Assembly (NCBI RefSeq): GCF_000499845.2
Contig: NC_023754.2
Location: 10,484,618 to 10,548,617 of the forward strand
DNA from: Phaseolus vulgaris
Lineage: Eukaryota; Streptophyta; Magnoliopsida; Fabales; Fabaceae
Direction: 5' to 3'
Length of the DNA: 64,000 nucleotides
In this document: positions 22,065-32,258 of the stretch, one piece after another
Layout: the number at the start of each line of letters is the position of its first letter
How positions within the stretch are numbered: position 1 is the stretch's first letter
Program-made: the position numbers and the translations under genes
The notes under the pieces: model-generated
The model's database searches: none
Told to the model about the DNA's origin: nothing
What the model saw: the letters and a program-made list of their open reading frames with translations, nothing else

Positions 22065-23250
22065 TGTTCCGTCCGGTTGACCGGGACGTCTTCGTGCACG
22101 ACCTCAACCATCAGCTGGGGTCTCCTTCCCGCTGGTTGCCCGCGGATTCCTGCAAAAAAGGGGACAAAGAGGCGCCCTAGCGGCCGTGTGCACTCCGACG
22201 CTCAAGTCAGCCAGCAAGAAACACCAAAAAACTGTCCACCCACGTATCTGAGCACCGCGTGTGGCACTCTGAAGGTGGTAAAAGAACTGTGTATATGTGT
22301 GTGTGTTGTCTCCTTCAGGCAAAAATATTCTCCAGTCACTTGTACGTAATCTTAAAGCACGGGCAAGCAACCAGAGAGTTTCTCGTAAATTTGCCAAAGG
22401 TTCCAACCCTTTTTCCGACATTCCCAGCGCTATTTAAACTGCCCCAGCATTTAAAGCGTCTTAAAGCGCTTTTAATCTCAAACGTAACGCACTCATTAAA
22501 GCGCTTAATTACGAAACGTAGCGCATTTAAGACGTTGAAACGCTCGGGAGCCATAATAGTACCTGAATGCTCGAAAGGGAAACTGTATTGAATATCTTTA
22601 ATTACCTGGCACCTGACTAGAGGGTGTTTCTATTCTGGCATGGCTGTCGTACACGTGGAGGGCCTCACGACGCCATGACCCCATCTGGGGGCGTTTCTGC
22701 CCACCTGGGGACGTCTCTACGTGTGAGCCCTCCTGCTTGGGAGTGCTACTGCGCTAGGGGTGCCTTTTTGGGTGCCAACTCATGCCCCCAAGTATCTAGC
22801 CACTTACTCTGAGAGCGTATATGCCTTCCTCTCGCACCCTGCACCCGGTTATCCTGGGCGTGACCTTCCTCTTGGGTCGTATCTGTCCCGAAGGCGTCTC
22901 TGGGGTGGCAGGGGTACTTCACGAGTCAGGTTGCCCTTCACTGATACTATCACTATGGCCTTGAAGCCACCTTTTCCTTCTCTTTATCACTTTCCCGAGA
23001 TATCGGGTCCTGAGGCTTTCCCACGGCGTCGCTCCCTCCATGGTCTTTCCTACCCATGGGTATCGGGGAACCATACCGTGATTGCCTTACTTTTACACTG
23101 TTTGATCTGGCTACGCCCTGGTTGGGCGACGTCTCCACCCAGGCGACGCCTTGCCTTGGCGACGCCTCCACCCAGGCGACGCCTTGAGTTGACTTTGACT
23201 TTCCAGTCGTTGACTTTGACTTAGTCAACGCCCTGATACGGGACGGTACA
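22065..23250 (-). repeat. G3 5' LTR
   Basis: 1,186 bp, bounded tgttcc...gtaca and nearly identical to 13333-14485. The 33-bp length difference is a tandem duplication in the ggcgacgcc region near 23150-23185. The 5-bp target duplication agttc follows at 23251. Confidence 0.93.
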
Positions 23251-23370
23251 AGTTCAAACATAGAAAGGTAGTTAGCAAGTGTATGCATGAGGGGCATGTG
23301 GGGAAATAGCGAATGGAAAGCCCTGGCCCTGGAGAGTGGTAGGTAGAAGAGGAAAAGAGGAAACAAACCG

Positions 23371-24242
23371 ATGTATCTTTCGAGCTTTTCAGCATCGAAC
23401 TCGTGCTTGATAATGGTGGAAGAACCAAACTTGGCGCCCAAGCCGGAGAGGAGGCCGCACAGCTCGCACTCGTAGGGGGCCATGGTCTCCAAGCCTCGGG
23501 GTTTCCTAAACTCCACCTTAGGAACCCAGTAGAGGGGAAATCCCTCGAGAAGGGAGGGGCTGTGTCTGTTGGAAGTGATCATGTAAAATCTGCCTTTCCA
23601 ATCCTTGAAAGACTGCTGGTACAGACCCAAGATCACCCTCCCTGTCACACCGTTTAAGCTGACCCACGATCTATCACCCGGGTTCTTGGCCTCGAAGAAG
23701 TAGAGGAAGACGTCGGTCAATGGCGGGTGCCCAAAGTGGTTGCATAGGATTTCGAACGCCCGGATGAAGCCCCAAGCGTTCGAATGAAGTTGGCAAGGGG
23801 CAACGTTTAGTTCAGTGAGGAGCTCCTTCACGAAGAAGGTCAAGGGTAGGCGGAGGCGCAGCCTCTTAAAGATAGCCGAGTAGATGAACGTAAAGGGCAT
23901 CCCGTTGATGGCCCTATCATCTACGCAAATGGGCATGCCTTGGGGGGGAATGCGCACGCCCAGATTTCGGTCGTCCTCCCTGTCGATGGCACACGAAGGC
24001 TCATCCTCAGCACCCTTCAGCAGGGTGGCAAGGTGATCGGCTGGGAGTTGGCTGGATGTTTCAGTGAGTAAGTGGAGGGGAGCCCACTTGTACGCTTGCG
24101 CGTAGTCTTGTGGGGCGAGCGTCGCCCTGGGTTGTGTGCTTGCCGAGGGAGTTGAGCTCGTTGAGGGCGACGAAGGTGCACTGGCGGAAGGCTGTGCACT
24201 GGAAGACGAGGCAAGGCGCGCGGTGGTTTTTGTGCGAGCCAT
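23371..24242 (-). CDS. G2 antisense ORF, exon 1 (conserved domain)
   Basis: ATG at 24242 (MARTKTTARLASSSS), a Ser/Pro-rich leader, then the conserved domain shared with both G3 antisense ORFs: AYKWAPLHLLTE, GMPICVDDRAINGMPF, LRLPLTFFVKELLTELNVAP, NAWGFIRAFEILCNHFG, DVFLYFFEAK, KDWKGRFYMI and EGFPLYWV. It ends at a predicted donor (KLERYIG, then gtttgt) near 23371. The intron now contains the whole of G3 and joins exon 2 at 13272. The exon has no internal stop. Function unknown; similar sequences are often annotated as retrotransposon-associated plant proteins. Confidence 0.75.
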
Positions 24243-24839
24243 TGTCCGTAACTACAAGGGAGAAGGAAAAAGGTGAGGAATCAATAAAAAACTAGAGAAA
24301 GATGAAGGGAGCAAATGCTATGGTTCAAAGGGGTAGAGAAATGACAGCGATGAAGAGAAAGAAGAAGTGGAACACAGAAAAACCAGAAGAGGTCTTAGTA
24401 CAGTACAGAAGAGGGAAAGGTGACCCATGATGCATACATGGTGCAGTTTTTTAGCGATACAATCGGTAGAAAATGTTCAAATACACCATAGAGAAAGAAA
24501 GGGGGTACCTTTTTGCGATCGCTGATGATTTCTAGAAGCCTGAGAATGGAGAAGATGAATCGCAGAAGGAGGGTTCGAGAGGTTGCAGAGAAACGTGTTG
24601 GGGAAGATAATGGAACAGTAGAGGCGCGTAAATTTTTGAATAAGGGAACTGCAAACGACACTTCACGCTGGCCGTTGATGCGCACACGTGTCGCGAGATT
24701 AGGGAAGGAAAGCGTAATGTCACTTAACACAGCGCGTGATGTGGCACGTGACGTGGCGTCACTTGCCACGTGGCCACCGAGAACGAGCACTTAGTCTCTT
24801 CGCTGAGAACGAGTACGCAGCTCGAGACTGAGGGGCTTG
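24243..24839. promoter_or_regulatory. G2 region between antisense ORF and 3' LTR, with PPT
   Basis: About 600 bp upstream of the antisense ORF start, presumably holding its promoter and leader (inference). The last bases before the 3' LTR, gactgaggggctt (about 24827-24838), are a polypurine tract for G2. No supported coding frame. Confidence 0.5.
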
Positions 24840-25452
24840 TGATCCGGTCGGTCATTGGTTTGGGATGACATCAGCAACTGATGGCCACGTGGGCCGTTCT
24901 TAGTGAGACAGGTGGGCCAAGGAAGCTGACGTGTCTTGAAGAGGGTGATCAGGCGGAGATCGGTGGTCAGGAGAAGATCAAAGATCGGAGAGGTTATGCG
25001 TTCTACGGTACCATGCATGAGAGTGGTCTAAGGGGGCCAACAGTCGGTCGGTGATTGAACCTCTCTCGGCCCGTAACATGCATGGGGCAGGACAGAGGTG
25101 ATCATCCATGCGTTAGGTAATACCTGGTATGCGCGCTTGCCCAAGTCGCACCTGGTACCTACGCAGTGGTTGCACGAGACATCCAACGAAAGAAACACGC
25201 TAAGTTACTTCGTGCACGAACAACGTGGGAGCGCAGCAGGTTATATAAAGGCATTCCGCGTTGTTGCAAGGGTACGTTTTGATACTAACAAGGGTCTATT
25301 TTTCGCACAGAGAGAAGAGAGAGAATTCACAGAGTGCACGAGTCTCACAGAGATTCAAAGTACACGATTCTTTGGTGGTCTTGTTCACTGACTTGCGGAA
25401 GACGGAGTTAGACGTAGCGGGACCTTCAACAATCAAGTCACCGGCAAGATCA
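24840..25452 (+). repeat. G2 3' LTR
   Basis: 613 bp, starting tgatccggtcggtcatt and ending ggcaagatca, followed by tattt of the target duplication and then Copia B RT coding sequence. It matches the 5' LTR to about 25424; the terminal 25-30 bp are present only here. Confidence 0.85.
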
Positions 25453-25457
25453 TATTT

Positions 25458-25562
25458 GTACAAGGATAATTTCATAATTTGACTTCTTGATGAAGAGAGT
25501 CTTGTCAATCATTCCTCTTTCATAACCATGTGACAGAAGGAAGTTGCTAAGCCTTTCATACC
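25458..25562 (-). pseudogene. Copia B RT middle fragment
   Basis: Minus-strand translation gives QWYERLSNFLLSHGYERGM then KTLFIKK and IILVQI, the RT segment between KQAPRQ (at 26484) and YVDD (at 5020). The sequence is flanked on the left by G2 and on the right by a solo LTR, so this RT is in three pieces. Confidence 0.85.
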
Positions 25563-25567
25563 ACTGC

Positions 25568-26478
25568 TGATGTGAATGCAATAGCAAAAATACATGATTC
25601 TTTGACATTCTTAGGAACAACTTGAGTTGGTCATGAATTGGCACTCTAAATACAATTGGATCAAGGTTCTACTTCAAGAACTCACCAAGACTTTGCATCG
25701 AACCAAAACTCACATGGAAGTCCATGTATTGTCAAATTGAATCAAACAACAAGAATGGAAGAAACACAAATGAATACAGCCAATTAAAAGAAACAACCGA
25801 ACAGAATTGAAAATACAGCTGAAGATACCGAATGCAATTGAAGAACAAGTAAACTACAACATGAACATGAAGAAGAAACAAAGCTTGAGAATAGAAAACT
25901 TATGGAGATGGAAGAGTATGTGAGTGATCACGCCACTTAGAGTGTGGGTACTCCAAGATTAGTGTGTTGCCGCCACTTGAGGTTCACCATAGACACCCAA
26001 GATAAGACTTGATGAAGGCACCAAAGCTCTTCCAATTTCTCTCTCAAATTGAGTAGAGTTTTCTTACTTCAAATTCCAAATCTGATTTGTACAAGCCAAG
26101 CACCTCTATTTATAGCCTATAAGGTGCTGAAATGCAAAGCTAATCAAATGCAAATGTGCCCCTAATGACATGTAACTTTCGGCGCCAACTAGTGCATGAA
26201 GGAAGTGTGACTTTCCTTTCTAGTTTGGCACCTCCTAACTCATATCTACACTCCCCCTAGCATCCCTTACTAAGTTCACACCCCCCTAAGCTTCTAATAT
26301 TTCTAAACTACAACTAAGGATGCTTTTACAAAAGAGGTTTCTTATGTTTCCCTCTAAGCACCTTCCTAAAGCCTATTCTATATATTTTCTACTTAAAGAG
26401 AGATATTCAAAATGAAGCCTATTATTTGAAAATCCTCTTCCTTCATTAATAAAATCCTCTCCTCTTGGATATCCATCA
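25568..26478 (-). mobile_element. Solo LTR 1 (911 bp) in Copia B RT
   Basis: Begins tgatgtgaatg, ends gatatccatca, and is flanked by a perfect 5-bp duplication actgc (25563-25567 and 26479-26483). Removing it restores the RT reading KQAPRQWYERL. No internal coding sequence is present. A ctatttatag at about 26105-26114 is a TATA-like box on the minus strand, which suggests orientation. It is unrelated to the Copia B, G2 or G3 LTRs by eye. Confidence 0.85.
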
Positions 26479-26483
26479 ACTGC

Positions 26484-27060
26484 CTTGGAGCTTGTTTCAG
26501 CCCATACAAAGCCTTTTTCAGCTTGAAGACATGATTAGGGTGTTGATGATCTTCAAAGCCCGGTGGTTGATCCACATACACTTCCTCATTGATGTAGCCA
26601 TTGAGAAAAGCACTCTTGACATCCATTTGAAAGAGTTTAAATCCATTCATACATGCAAAAGCCAGCAGCAACCTCACAGCTTCCAATCTTGCAACAGGAG
26701 CAAAGGTTTCCCATAGTCAATTCCCTCCTCTTGATTGTAGCCTTTGGCAACTAGCCTTGCCTTGTTCCTTGTGATCATACCATCCTCATCCAGTTTGTTT
26801 CTGAAGACCCATTTTTATCCAATGTTGTTCATCTCTGCTGTTTTAGGGACAAGAAACCATACCTCATTTCTTGCAAACTGATTCAATTCTTCATGCATAG
26901 CTTCAACCCACTTTTCATCCTTGAGAGCTTCCTCAATTGACTTTAGTTCAATTTGAGAGACAAAAGCAGTCTGCCTGTAGAAGTTTGAGGTAGAGCTACA
27001 TGTAGAAACACCCTCCTTTATCTGCCCAATGATGTTCTCCACTGACAGATCTCTAGGAAT
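26484..27060 (-). pseudogene. Copia B RT N-terminal part (frameshifted)
   Basis: From 27042 the minus strand reads SIEEALKDEKWVEAMHEELN and EVWFLVPK, a stop at 26815, then [26 protein letters not shown], a frame break, and MDVKSAFLNGYINEEVYVDQ and ALYGLKQAPRQ to the solo LTR. These are the canonical first half of a copia RT. At least one stop and one frameshift disable it. Confidence 0.85.
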
Positions 27061-27066
27061 CCTCCA

Positions 27067-28320
27067 TTATTTGGGCAACTCACTCTGCTGCAGAATTTCA
27101 ATCGGTTGTTTCGAGCAATCAACCGGTTGTTTTTCTGCACAGAAGTTCAGCTTCTCCAAACTGATGTTCTGCTCATCCTCTTCAGCACTGCTCTTTGAGA
27201 TTTGAATGCTCTTATGATCCACTTTATCAAAGACCGCGTGAACAGACTCTTCTACAGTCATTAGCCTTTTGTTGTAGATCCTATATGCATGACTATTTAG
27301 GGAATAGCCAATAAAGATTCCATTATCATCTTTTTCATCAAATTTCCCTAGGTTTTCCTTTCCATTGTTTAGAACAAAATAGCTGCAACCGAAAACTCTG
27401 AGGTGATTAATGTTTGGTTTCCTTCCATTGAAGAGTTCATAGGGAGTCTTCTTCAAGATTGGCCTTATTAGCACTCTATTCATCACATAGCAAGAGGTGC
27501 TAACAGCATCATCCCAAAAGTACTTGGGTAGAGAAGATTCACTTAGCATTGTTCTTTCTAATTCTTCAAGGGATTTGTTCTTCCTTTCCACTACACCATT
27601 CTGTTGTGGAGTTCTTGGAGCTGAGAAATTGTGCAGAATTCCCATCTTTTCACAGAATTTGCTGAATTTCTCATTTTGAAATTCCCTACCATGATCACTT
27701 CTTATTGAACCAATGTTGTTGTTCTTTGTGTTTTTCAACCTTCTAGAAAGCTTCTTGAAGGCAGAGAAGGCATCACTCTTTGATTCCAAGAAGAGAGTCC
27801 AAATGAACCTAGAAAAATCATCCACAATAGCAAGAGCATAATAGTTGCCACCAAGGCCCATGGTTCTTGAAGGTCCAAATAGATCCATGTGAAGTAGCTC
27901 AAGGGGTTTTAAGGAAAAAACAACATTTTTTATTTTAAAAGAGTTTTTCACTTGTTTCCCCTTTTGGCAAGCTTCATAAATGTGGTCCTTCTCAAACTTG
28001 AGCTTGGGCAACCCTATCACAATATCTTTAGATATTAATTTTTTTAAGTGATTCATGTGAATGTGAGTAATTCTTTTATGCCATAGCCAATACTCATCAT
28101 GCTTAGAAAGAAGGCAACCAATAGAACAAGGAGAAGAGATATCCAAGAGATAAACATTATTGATTCTCTTACCAATCAACATTACCTCTTTTGAGTTGGG
28201 AAGACAAATTTCACATGAGTTTGTCTTGAAGATCACTTGATATCCTTTGTCACACAGTTGGCTAATGCTTAGTAAGTTGTTCTTTAAGCCTTCTACATAA
28301 AGAACATCATGGATAATCAA
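27067..28320 (-). pseudogene. Copia B integrase
   Basis: An open stretch of about 417 codons. The N-terminal zinc finger reads WHKRITHIHMNHL and YEACQKGK, so one of the two zinc cysteines is tyrosine. The catalytic core is complete (HMDLFGPSRT; SDHGREFQN; PQQNGVVERKN), followed by FWDDAVSTSCYVMNR and GRKPNINHLRVFGC. The C-terminal part contains two KQPVD/KQPIE repeats encoded by the caatcggttgttt motif. The opening residue in the frame is not an ATG; the protein was part of a polyprotein. Confidence 0.85.
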
Positions 28321-28512
28321 GATATCTTTGTCTCCTATGGATCCTCTTCCAAGAATCCTTCCCTTGTTGTTGTATCCATAGGATACATGCCCTTCTTATT
28401 TAAAGGAGATGCTTAGAAACTTTTATTTATCCCCAGTCATGTGCTTAGAGCATCCACTGTCCAGATACCATTGTTGCATGCTCTCCTTCAAGGTTTCCTA
28501 CAAAGTAGATTT
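28321..28512 (-). pseudogene. Copia B protease remnant
   Basis: Minus-strand translation near 28430-28480 gives WYLDSGCSKHMTG, the copia protease active-site box (DSG), then a stop, then YGYNNKGRILGRG leading into integrase. The domain is present but interrupted. Confidence 0.75.
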
Positions 28513-29617
28513 TCAAGTACAAAGATTTGGTCCCCTTATGAATGTGGGTCCATTTGGTTTACATTCATCATTTGAAGCTTTACAACATTTGGGAATCCAC
28601 TTCATAAAACCTCTAGGAACTGCATATTTCCTGATTTTACAGAATCTGACAGAATGGCCTCTTTTCATGCAATAAAAACATGTAACAATCGGTTGTTTCG
28701 ACAGATCAATCGGTTGTTTTTCTAGCAGTTTCAAAAATGACTTTGAAAATTTATCTTGTTTGTTCTGTGGATTAAAACCTAATCCTGCTTTTCCAAAAAC
28801 ACAATTTTGAGATGCCAAGCCATTCTCAAAGTTGGATTGACCTTTTGAAAGGTTATCCACAGTTTTAACAAGATAATGAATTTTCTTTTCAAGATTTTCA
28901 CAATTTTCACAAAATAAAGTGTCACACTTGCAAGAAGAGTTTTTGTAAACGATTTCAAGGTTTTCAAAATTTGTTTTTAAATTTTTCAGTTCTTCTTCCA
29001 GTGTTATGACTCTGTTTTCAAGCCAATTGTTCATTCCCTTTAACTGGTTGTTCAAGAGAGTCAATCGGTTAGCTTCTTCATGTGTTTCTTGAAAAGCTTG
29101 AAGCAATTGACTGTAATTTTCAGTATTTGAAGAATTAGAGGAACTTACACTGCTTGAGTCATCTTCCTTTTTGGCCATGAAGCAGAGGTTGAGGCTTTTC
29201 CGATTTTGCCTCATTTTCCTTCTTGCTTGACTTCTTGTCGTTACTTCTTTTGATTCAGTGATGTTTCCATGAGTAGCTTTGAGTGTTTCCCACATTTCTT
29301 TGGCAGATTTGCATTCTGATATCCTGAAAAATTCATTAGAATGCAGTGCAGAAGCTATTTTGTTTTGGGCAATACAATCAAGCTTGGCCATCTTACATTC
29401 TTCATTGGTCCATTAGGACCAAGGTTTTTTAATAAAAGATCCATTCTTTTTAAGCTTTGGAATGAAAGGGCCATTTTCGATTGAATCCCAAAATTCCTTG
29501 ATCAATGGATTCAACAAAGATTTTCATTCTAGTCTCCCAATACTTATAATTCAAACCACAGAATAAAGGTGGTTTGTTGATTGAAGCACCTTCCTTAAAA
29601 GATAGTTTTCCAGCCAT
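28513..29617 (-). pseudogene. Copia B gag
   Basis: The ATG at 29617 begins MAGKLSFKEGASINKPPLFC and YWETRMKIFVES, the usual copia Gag start; a frameshift follows near 29480 and a stop near 29410. From 29391 the frame is open: LDCIAQNKIASALHSNEFFR, SAKEMWETL, a glutamate/leucine-rich coiled coil (about 28900-29150), and a CCHC zinc knuckle CFYCMKRGHSVRFC at about 28640-28685. Next to the knuckle are KQPID and KQPIV, encoded by two copies of the LTR motif. Confidence 0.82.
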
Positions 29618-29654
29618 TGAAAAAAGATTTTCGGATCAAACTTGAGTATTTTTC

Positions 29655-29678
29655 AAGTACCAAGCTCTTGATGCCAAT
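29655..29678 (-). other. Copia B primer-binding site
   Basis: On the minus strand directly after the 5' LTR: TTGGCATCAAGAGCTTGG, a variant of the tRNA-Met type PBS (TGGTATCAGAGC) of plant copia elements. Confidence 0.65.
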
Positions 29679-31581
29679 TGTTAGAATGTATGGCTTTAAA
29701 CTAGAGGGAGGTGAATGGTTTAAAGGGGGTTTTCACAAACTCTTTAGGATAAAATGAAATTCTTTGCAAGAAACCAGATTTAGGAATTCAGTTTGCCAAG
29801 AACAAAGCTCAAAACAGAAAAACAACAAAAAAACAATCGGTTGTTTCGCAGAAACAATCGGTTGTTTATACCTGTAAAATAACAACAACTGAAATTAAAG
29901 AGTTTAAGAGAGAATTGCACAAACAATTTATATTAGTTCACTCTTAACCCAAAAGCTACATCCAGTTTCCCAGAAACCAGTGGGGAATCCACTAGGTAAT
30001 CAAATCCAAATTACATACACACACCACCAAAGAAGTGACCTTGATCCCCTCAAGACACACATTTTCTTTGGCTCAGCACATACACCACCAAGAATATTGA
30101 TCTTGACAACCTCAAGAGCACACAACCCTTCTTGGCTTTACAACACCATAATGTACGCAAATCACAGAACGAATTACACTGTTACAGAATCAACTGAAAT
30201 CAATACAGAGTAATCCTATTCCACTTCTCTCTTGAATAACCAAAACTCAAGTTCAAACTCAAAATGCTTCAAAACTCTTTGAAAAACTCAAATCTGTTTT
30301 TATTTCTTGTTGTTTGTTATAAAATATTAACAAACTATTTGTAGTATTCAAATCTTGGTCAAAGCATTTAAAGCAAGAGCGTATTCAGTTATGAAATCAA
30401 TTAAAGCTCTTTTAACAAACAAAATTGTTTTCTGTTACGATTCCAAACAAACAATCGGTTGAAATATCGAATCAATCGGTTGTTTGGATTTGACAGCAAG
30501 TCAACCATCCAAAACAGTTTTCAAACTTTTTCAAAAACACTTAAGTATAAAACAATCGGTTGTTTCGACAAAACAACAGATTGTTTTTCACTTAGTTTGA
30601 AAAACACTTTAATCTTAAAAGATTTTAAAACACTTAAGCTTTAGATTCAACAAAGAGTGGATTACAAATATAATCTACCCTAGATCCTATTCTAAAGCAC
30701 CTCAGCAACAACAAGCACATCCAGCCTTCCATCAAACACAAAGGATTTGTGTACCGCCCTGGTGGACGGGTATGCTGACGTGGCATCATGCTACAGTGTA
30801 GGCGTGTTGACAAGGCGCCAGGTTGGCAGATAGGAAGGGAGTCGGGAGGCACGTGTAGTCGCCGATTGTTAAGTTGGCATGTTCCGATTTCCAGTTTACC
30901 AGAATAGGCGATCGCCAGGTTCAAGATCAAGTCGCCAGATGTAGACCCAGGCGACCAAGCAGTCGGAGATCGCCAGAACAAGCACATCGCCGAAGATGAA
31001 GGAGAAGCAGATTATGAAGGCGGCCGGCGAGACCACAGGGAAGGTGTATGAAGGCCCCAACTCGCCAGTTCCAGTAGAGATCGCACTCCTAAGTTAGCTA
31101 TGCACTGGGCAGTACCATGCATAAGTAACTTAGCCAAAGTGGGAGCAGAAGCAGCGCCAAGTCAGGGAGCCTCCAGATGATGGCACGTGTACAGTTGGAT
31201 GCAAGCCACGTGTCCAAGTCTGTAACTGCCAGGAGAGAGAAAGCCACCAGGTATATAAGAGTTCTTAACAGACTTTCTGAGGTACGCACGTTCAGTTCAT
31301 ACACTTTACGCTTGCGAGTGACAGAGCTGATTGTGAGAGAGGATTTGCACGGTTCTCGTTCTTAGTATTTGGTGATACCGTCACTGACTTGAGCGTCGGA
31401 GTGCGATCGGCCGCAGCGGCGCCGTATCGTTTCTTTGCAGGTTCTTGAGATAGATCCCGGAGAGGAACGAAGGTGAGAAGCGGCGCGCACGTCGATCCGT
31501 TGACGAGGCATTCTCCAGCGTTCCGGTCAACAGGCAGGATCAATTTGGATTCTTCAAAGCTTGAACACACTTGATTCAACA
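29679..31581 (-). repeat. Copia B 5' LTR (interrupted)
   Basis: Starts tgttagaatg and ends ttcaaca. Without the solo LTR at 30750-31542 and one copy of its duplication it is about 1,105 bp, matching the 3' LTR (1,108 bp). It is followed by the resumed G1 70-bp array. Confidence 0.88.
30750..31542 (+). mobile_element. Solo LTR 2 (793 bp) in Copia B 5' LTR
   Basis: Begins tgtaccgccctgg and ends ggcaggatca, with a perfect duplication atttg at 30745-30749 and 31543-31547. A TATA-like gtatataag at about 31251-31258 indicates plus orientation. The ending resembles the G2 LTR end (ggcaagatca), so it probably comes from a related Tat-type gypsy. Confidence 0.88.
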
Positions 31582-31870
31582 GGCGCCCTATGTGTAAATT
31601 GTTTATCTATTGTCAAGTAAGATGACCTAGTGCAGTGTCAAGTATAACCTCCCAAGTTCAGGCGCTCTGCAGTTGTGACTAAGGTTGTTTGGCTTAAGAT
31701 AAGGTAAGACGACCTAACTCAATGTGCAAGCAATCACCCGAGTTCAGGCACTCTGTGGAATGATTAAGTAATGCACAGTGAAATTGTTTGCTTATTTTTA
31801 CGATAAATTAGGGTTAACTCGGTGTACGAGTGAGAATCCGAGTTTAGATACCCTAAGTGATAAATAGATC
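31582..31870. repeat. G1 tandem repeat array (right part, diverged)
   Basis: Resumes with ggcgccctatgtgtaaattg, the same unit cut at 2630, then degenerates: gtaagacgacct, cccgagttcaggc and tccgagtttagata variants recur about every 70-80 bp. After about 31870 the sequence is unique. No G1 LTR is visible at this end. Confidence 0.7.
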
Positions 31871-31968
31871 ATTATTGGCGTAAAAATCAAATTTTAACCA
31901 ACTTCTTTTCCAAAAAAGTACTTTTATAAATAAAATAAAAAAGTTAAATATCATTTATTAAAAACAAT

Positions 31969-31989
31969 ATATATATATATATATATATA
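31969..31989. repeat. (TA)n microsatellite
   Basis: About ten AT dinucleotides in an AT-rich stretch 270 bp upstream of the membrin start. Confidence 0.9.
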
Positions 31990-32258
31990 CGTTTTCTAAA
32001 AATTAGAAAATGTTATTTTATAAAATCATAAAAATAGTAATACAAAGAAATATAGGTATACTTTTTTTTACTTTTTATTGACTAACTTTAACTAATAAGA
32101 CAGTAAATTCAATAGAAATATCTTAAATGGGAAAAATATCCCAACTAACAACAACGGTTTATTTTGCTTTTGTTTTCCGGTGAAATTGAAAAGTTCTCTC
32201 TCTCTCTCTCCCTTCGGAGAAACTCTAGAAAACCACCATAACCATCTCCGTCGCCGCC

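Larger units (their letters stand above)
13333..23250 (-). mobile_element. G3: non-autonomous Tat-type gypsy element, 9.9 kb
   Basis: A minus-strand element with 5' LTR 22065-23250 and 3' LTR 13333-14485, flanked by a perfect 5-bp target duplication agttc (13328-13332 and 23251-23255). The internal part holds a gag stub fused to the second RNase H and integrase (minus strand) plus two ORFs on the opposite strand. Most of gag, protease and RT is deleted. By eye the LTRs differ by only about five substitutions and one 33-bp duplication over 1.15 kb, so this is the youngest insertion in the nest. It lies inside the intron of the G2 antisense gene. Confidence 0.93.
5028..25452 (+). mobile_element. 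G2: Tat-lineage Ty3/gypsy element with antisense gene
   Basis: A plus-strand element: 5' LTR 5028-5617, PBS, gag, protease-RT-RNase H-second RNase H, integrase, 82-bp tandem repeats, antisense gene, PPT, 3' LTR 24840-25452. The paired RNase H domains and extra 3' ORF are known hallmarks of the plant Tat lineage. Excluding G3 it is about 10.5 kb. The flanks gattt (5023-5027) and tattt (25453-25457) form a target duplication with one mismatch. Removing G2 restores the Copia B reading LVQIYVDD across the site. Gag/pol carries frameshifts and stops. Confidence 0.9.
2631..31581 (-). mobile_element. Copia B: Ty1/copia element, heavily interrupted
   Basis: A minus-strand copia element: 5' LTR 29679-31581, PBS, gag, protease, integrase, RT, RNase H, PPT, 3' LTR 2631-3738. 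Removing G2 and two solo LTRs leaves about 6.8 kb. The flanks are ggcgt at 2626-2630 and ggcgc at 31582-31586, an imperfect 5-bp target duplication inside the G1 70-bp array. Gag, protease and RT carry stops or frameshifts, so the element is not autonomous. The two LTRs are 1,108 bp and about 1,105 bp once the insertion is removed. Confidence 0.9.
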
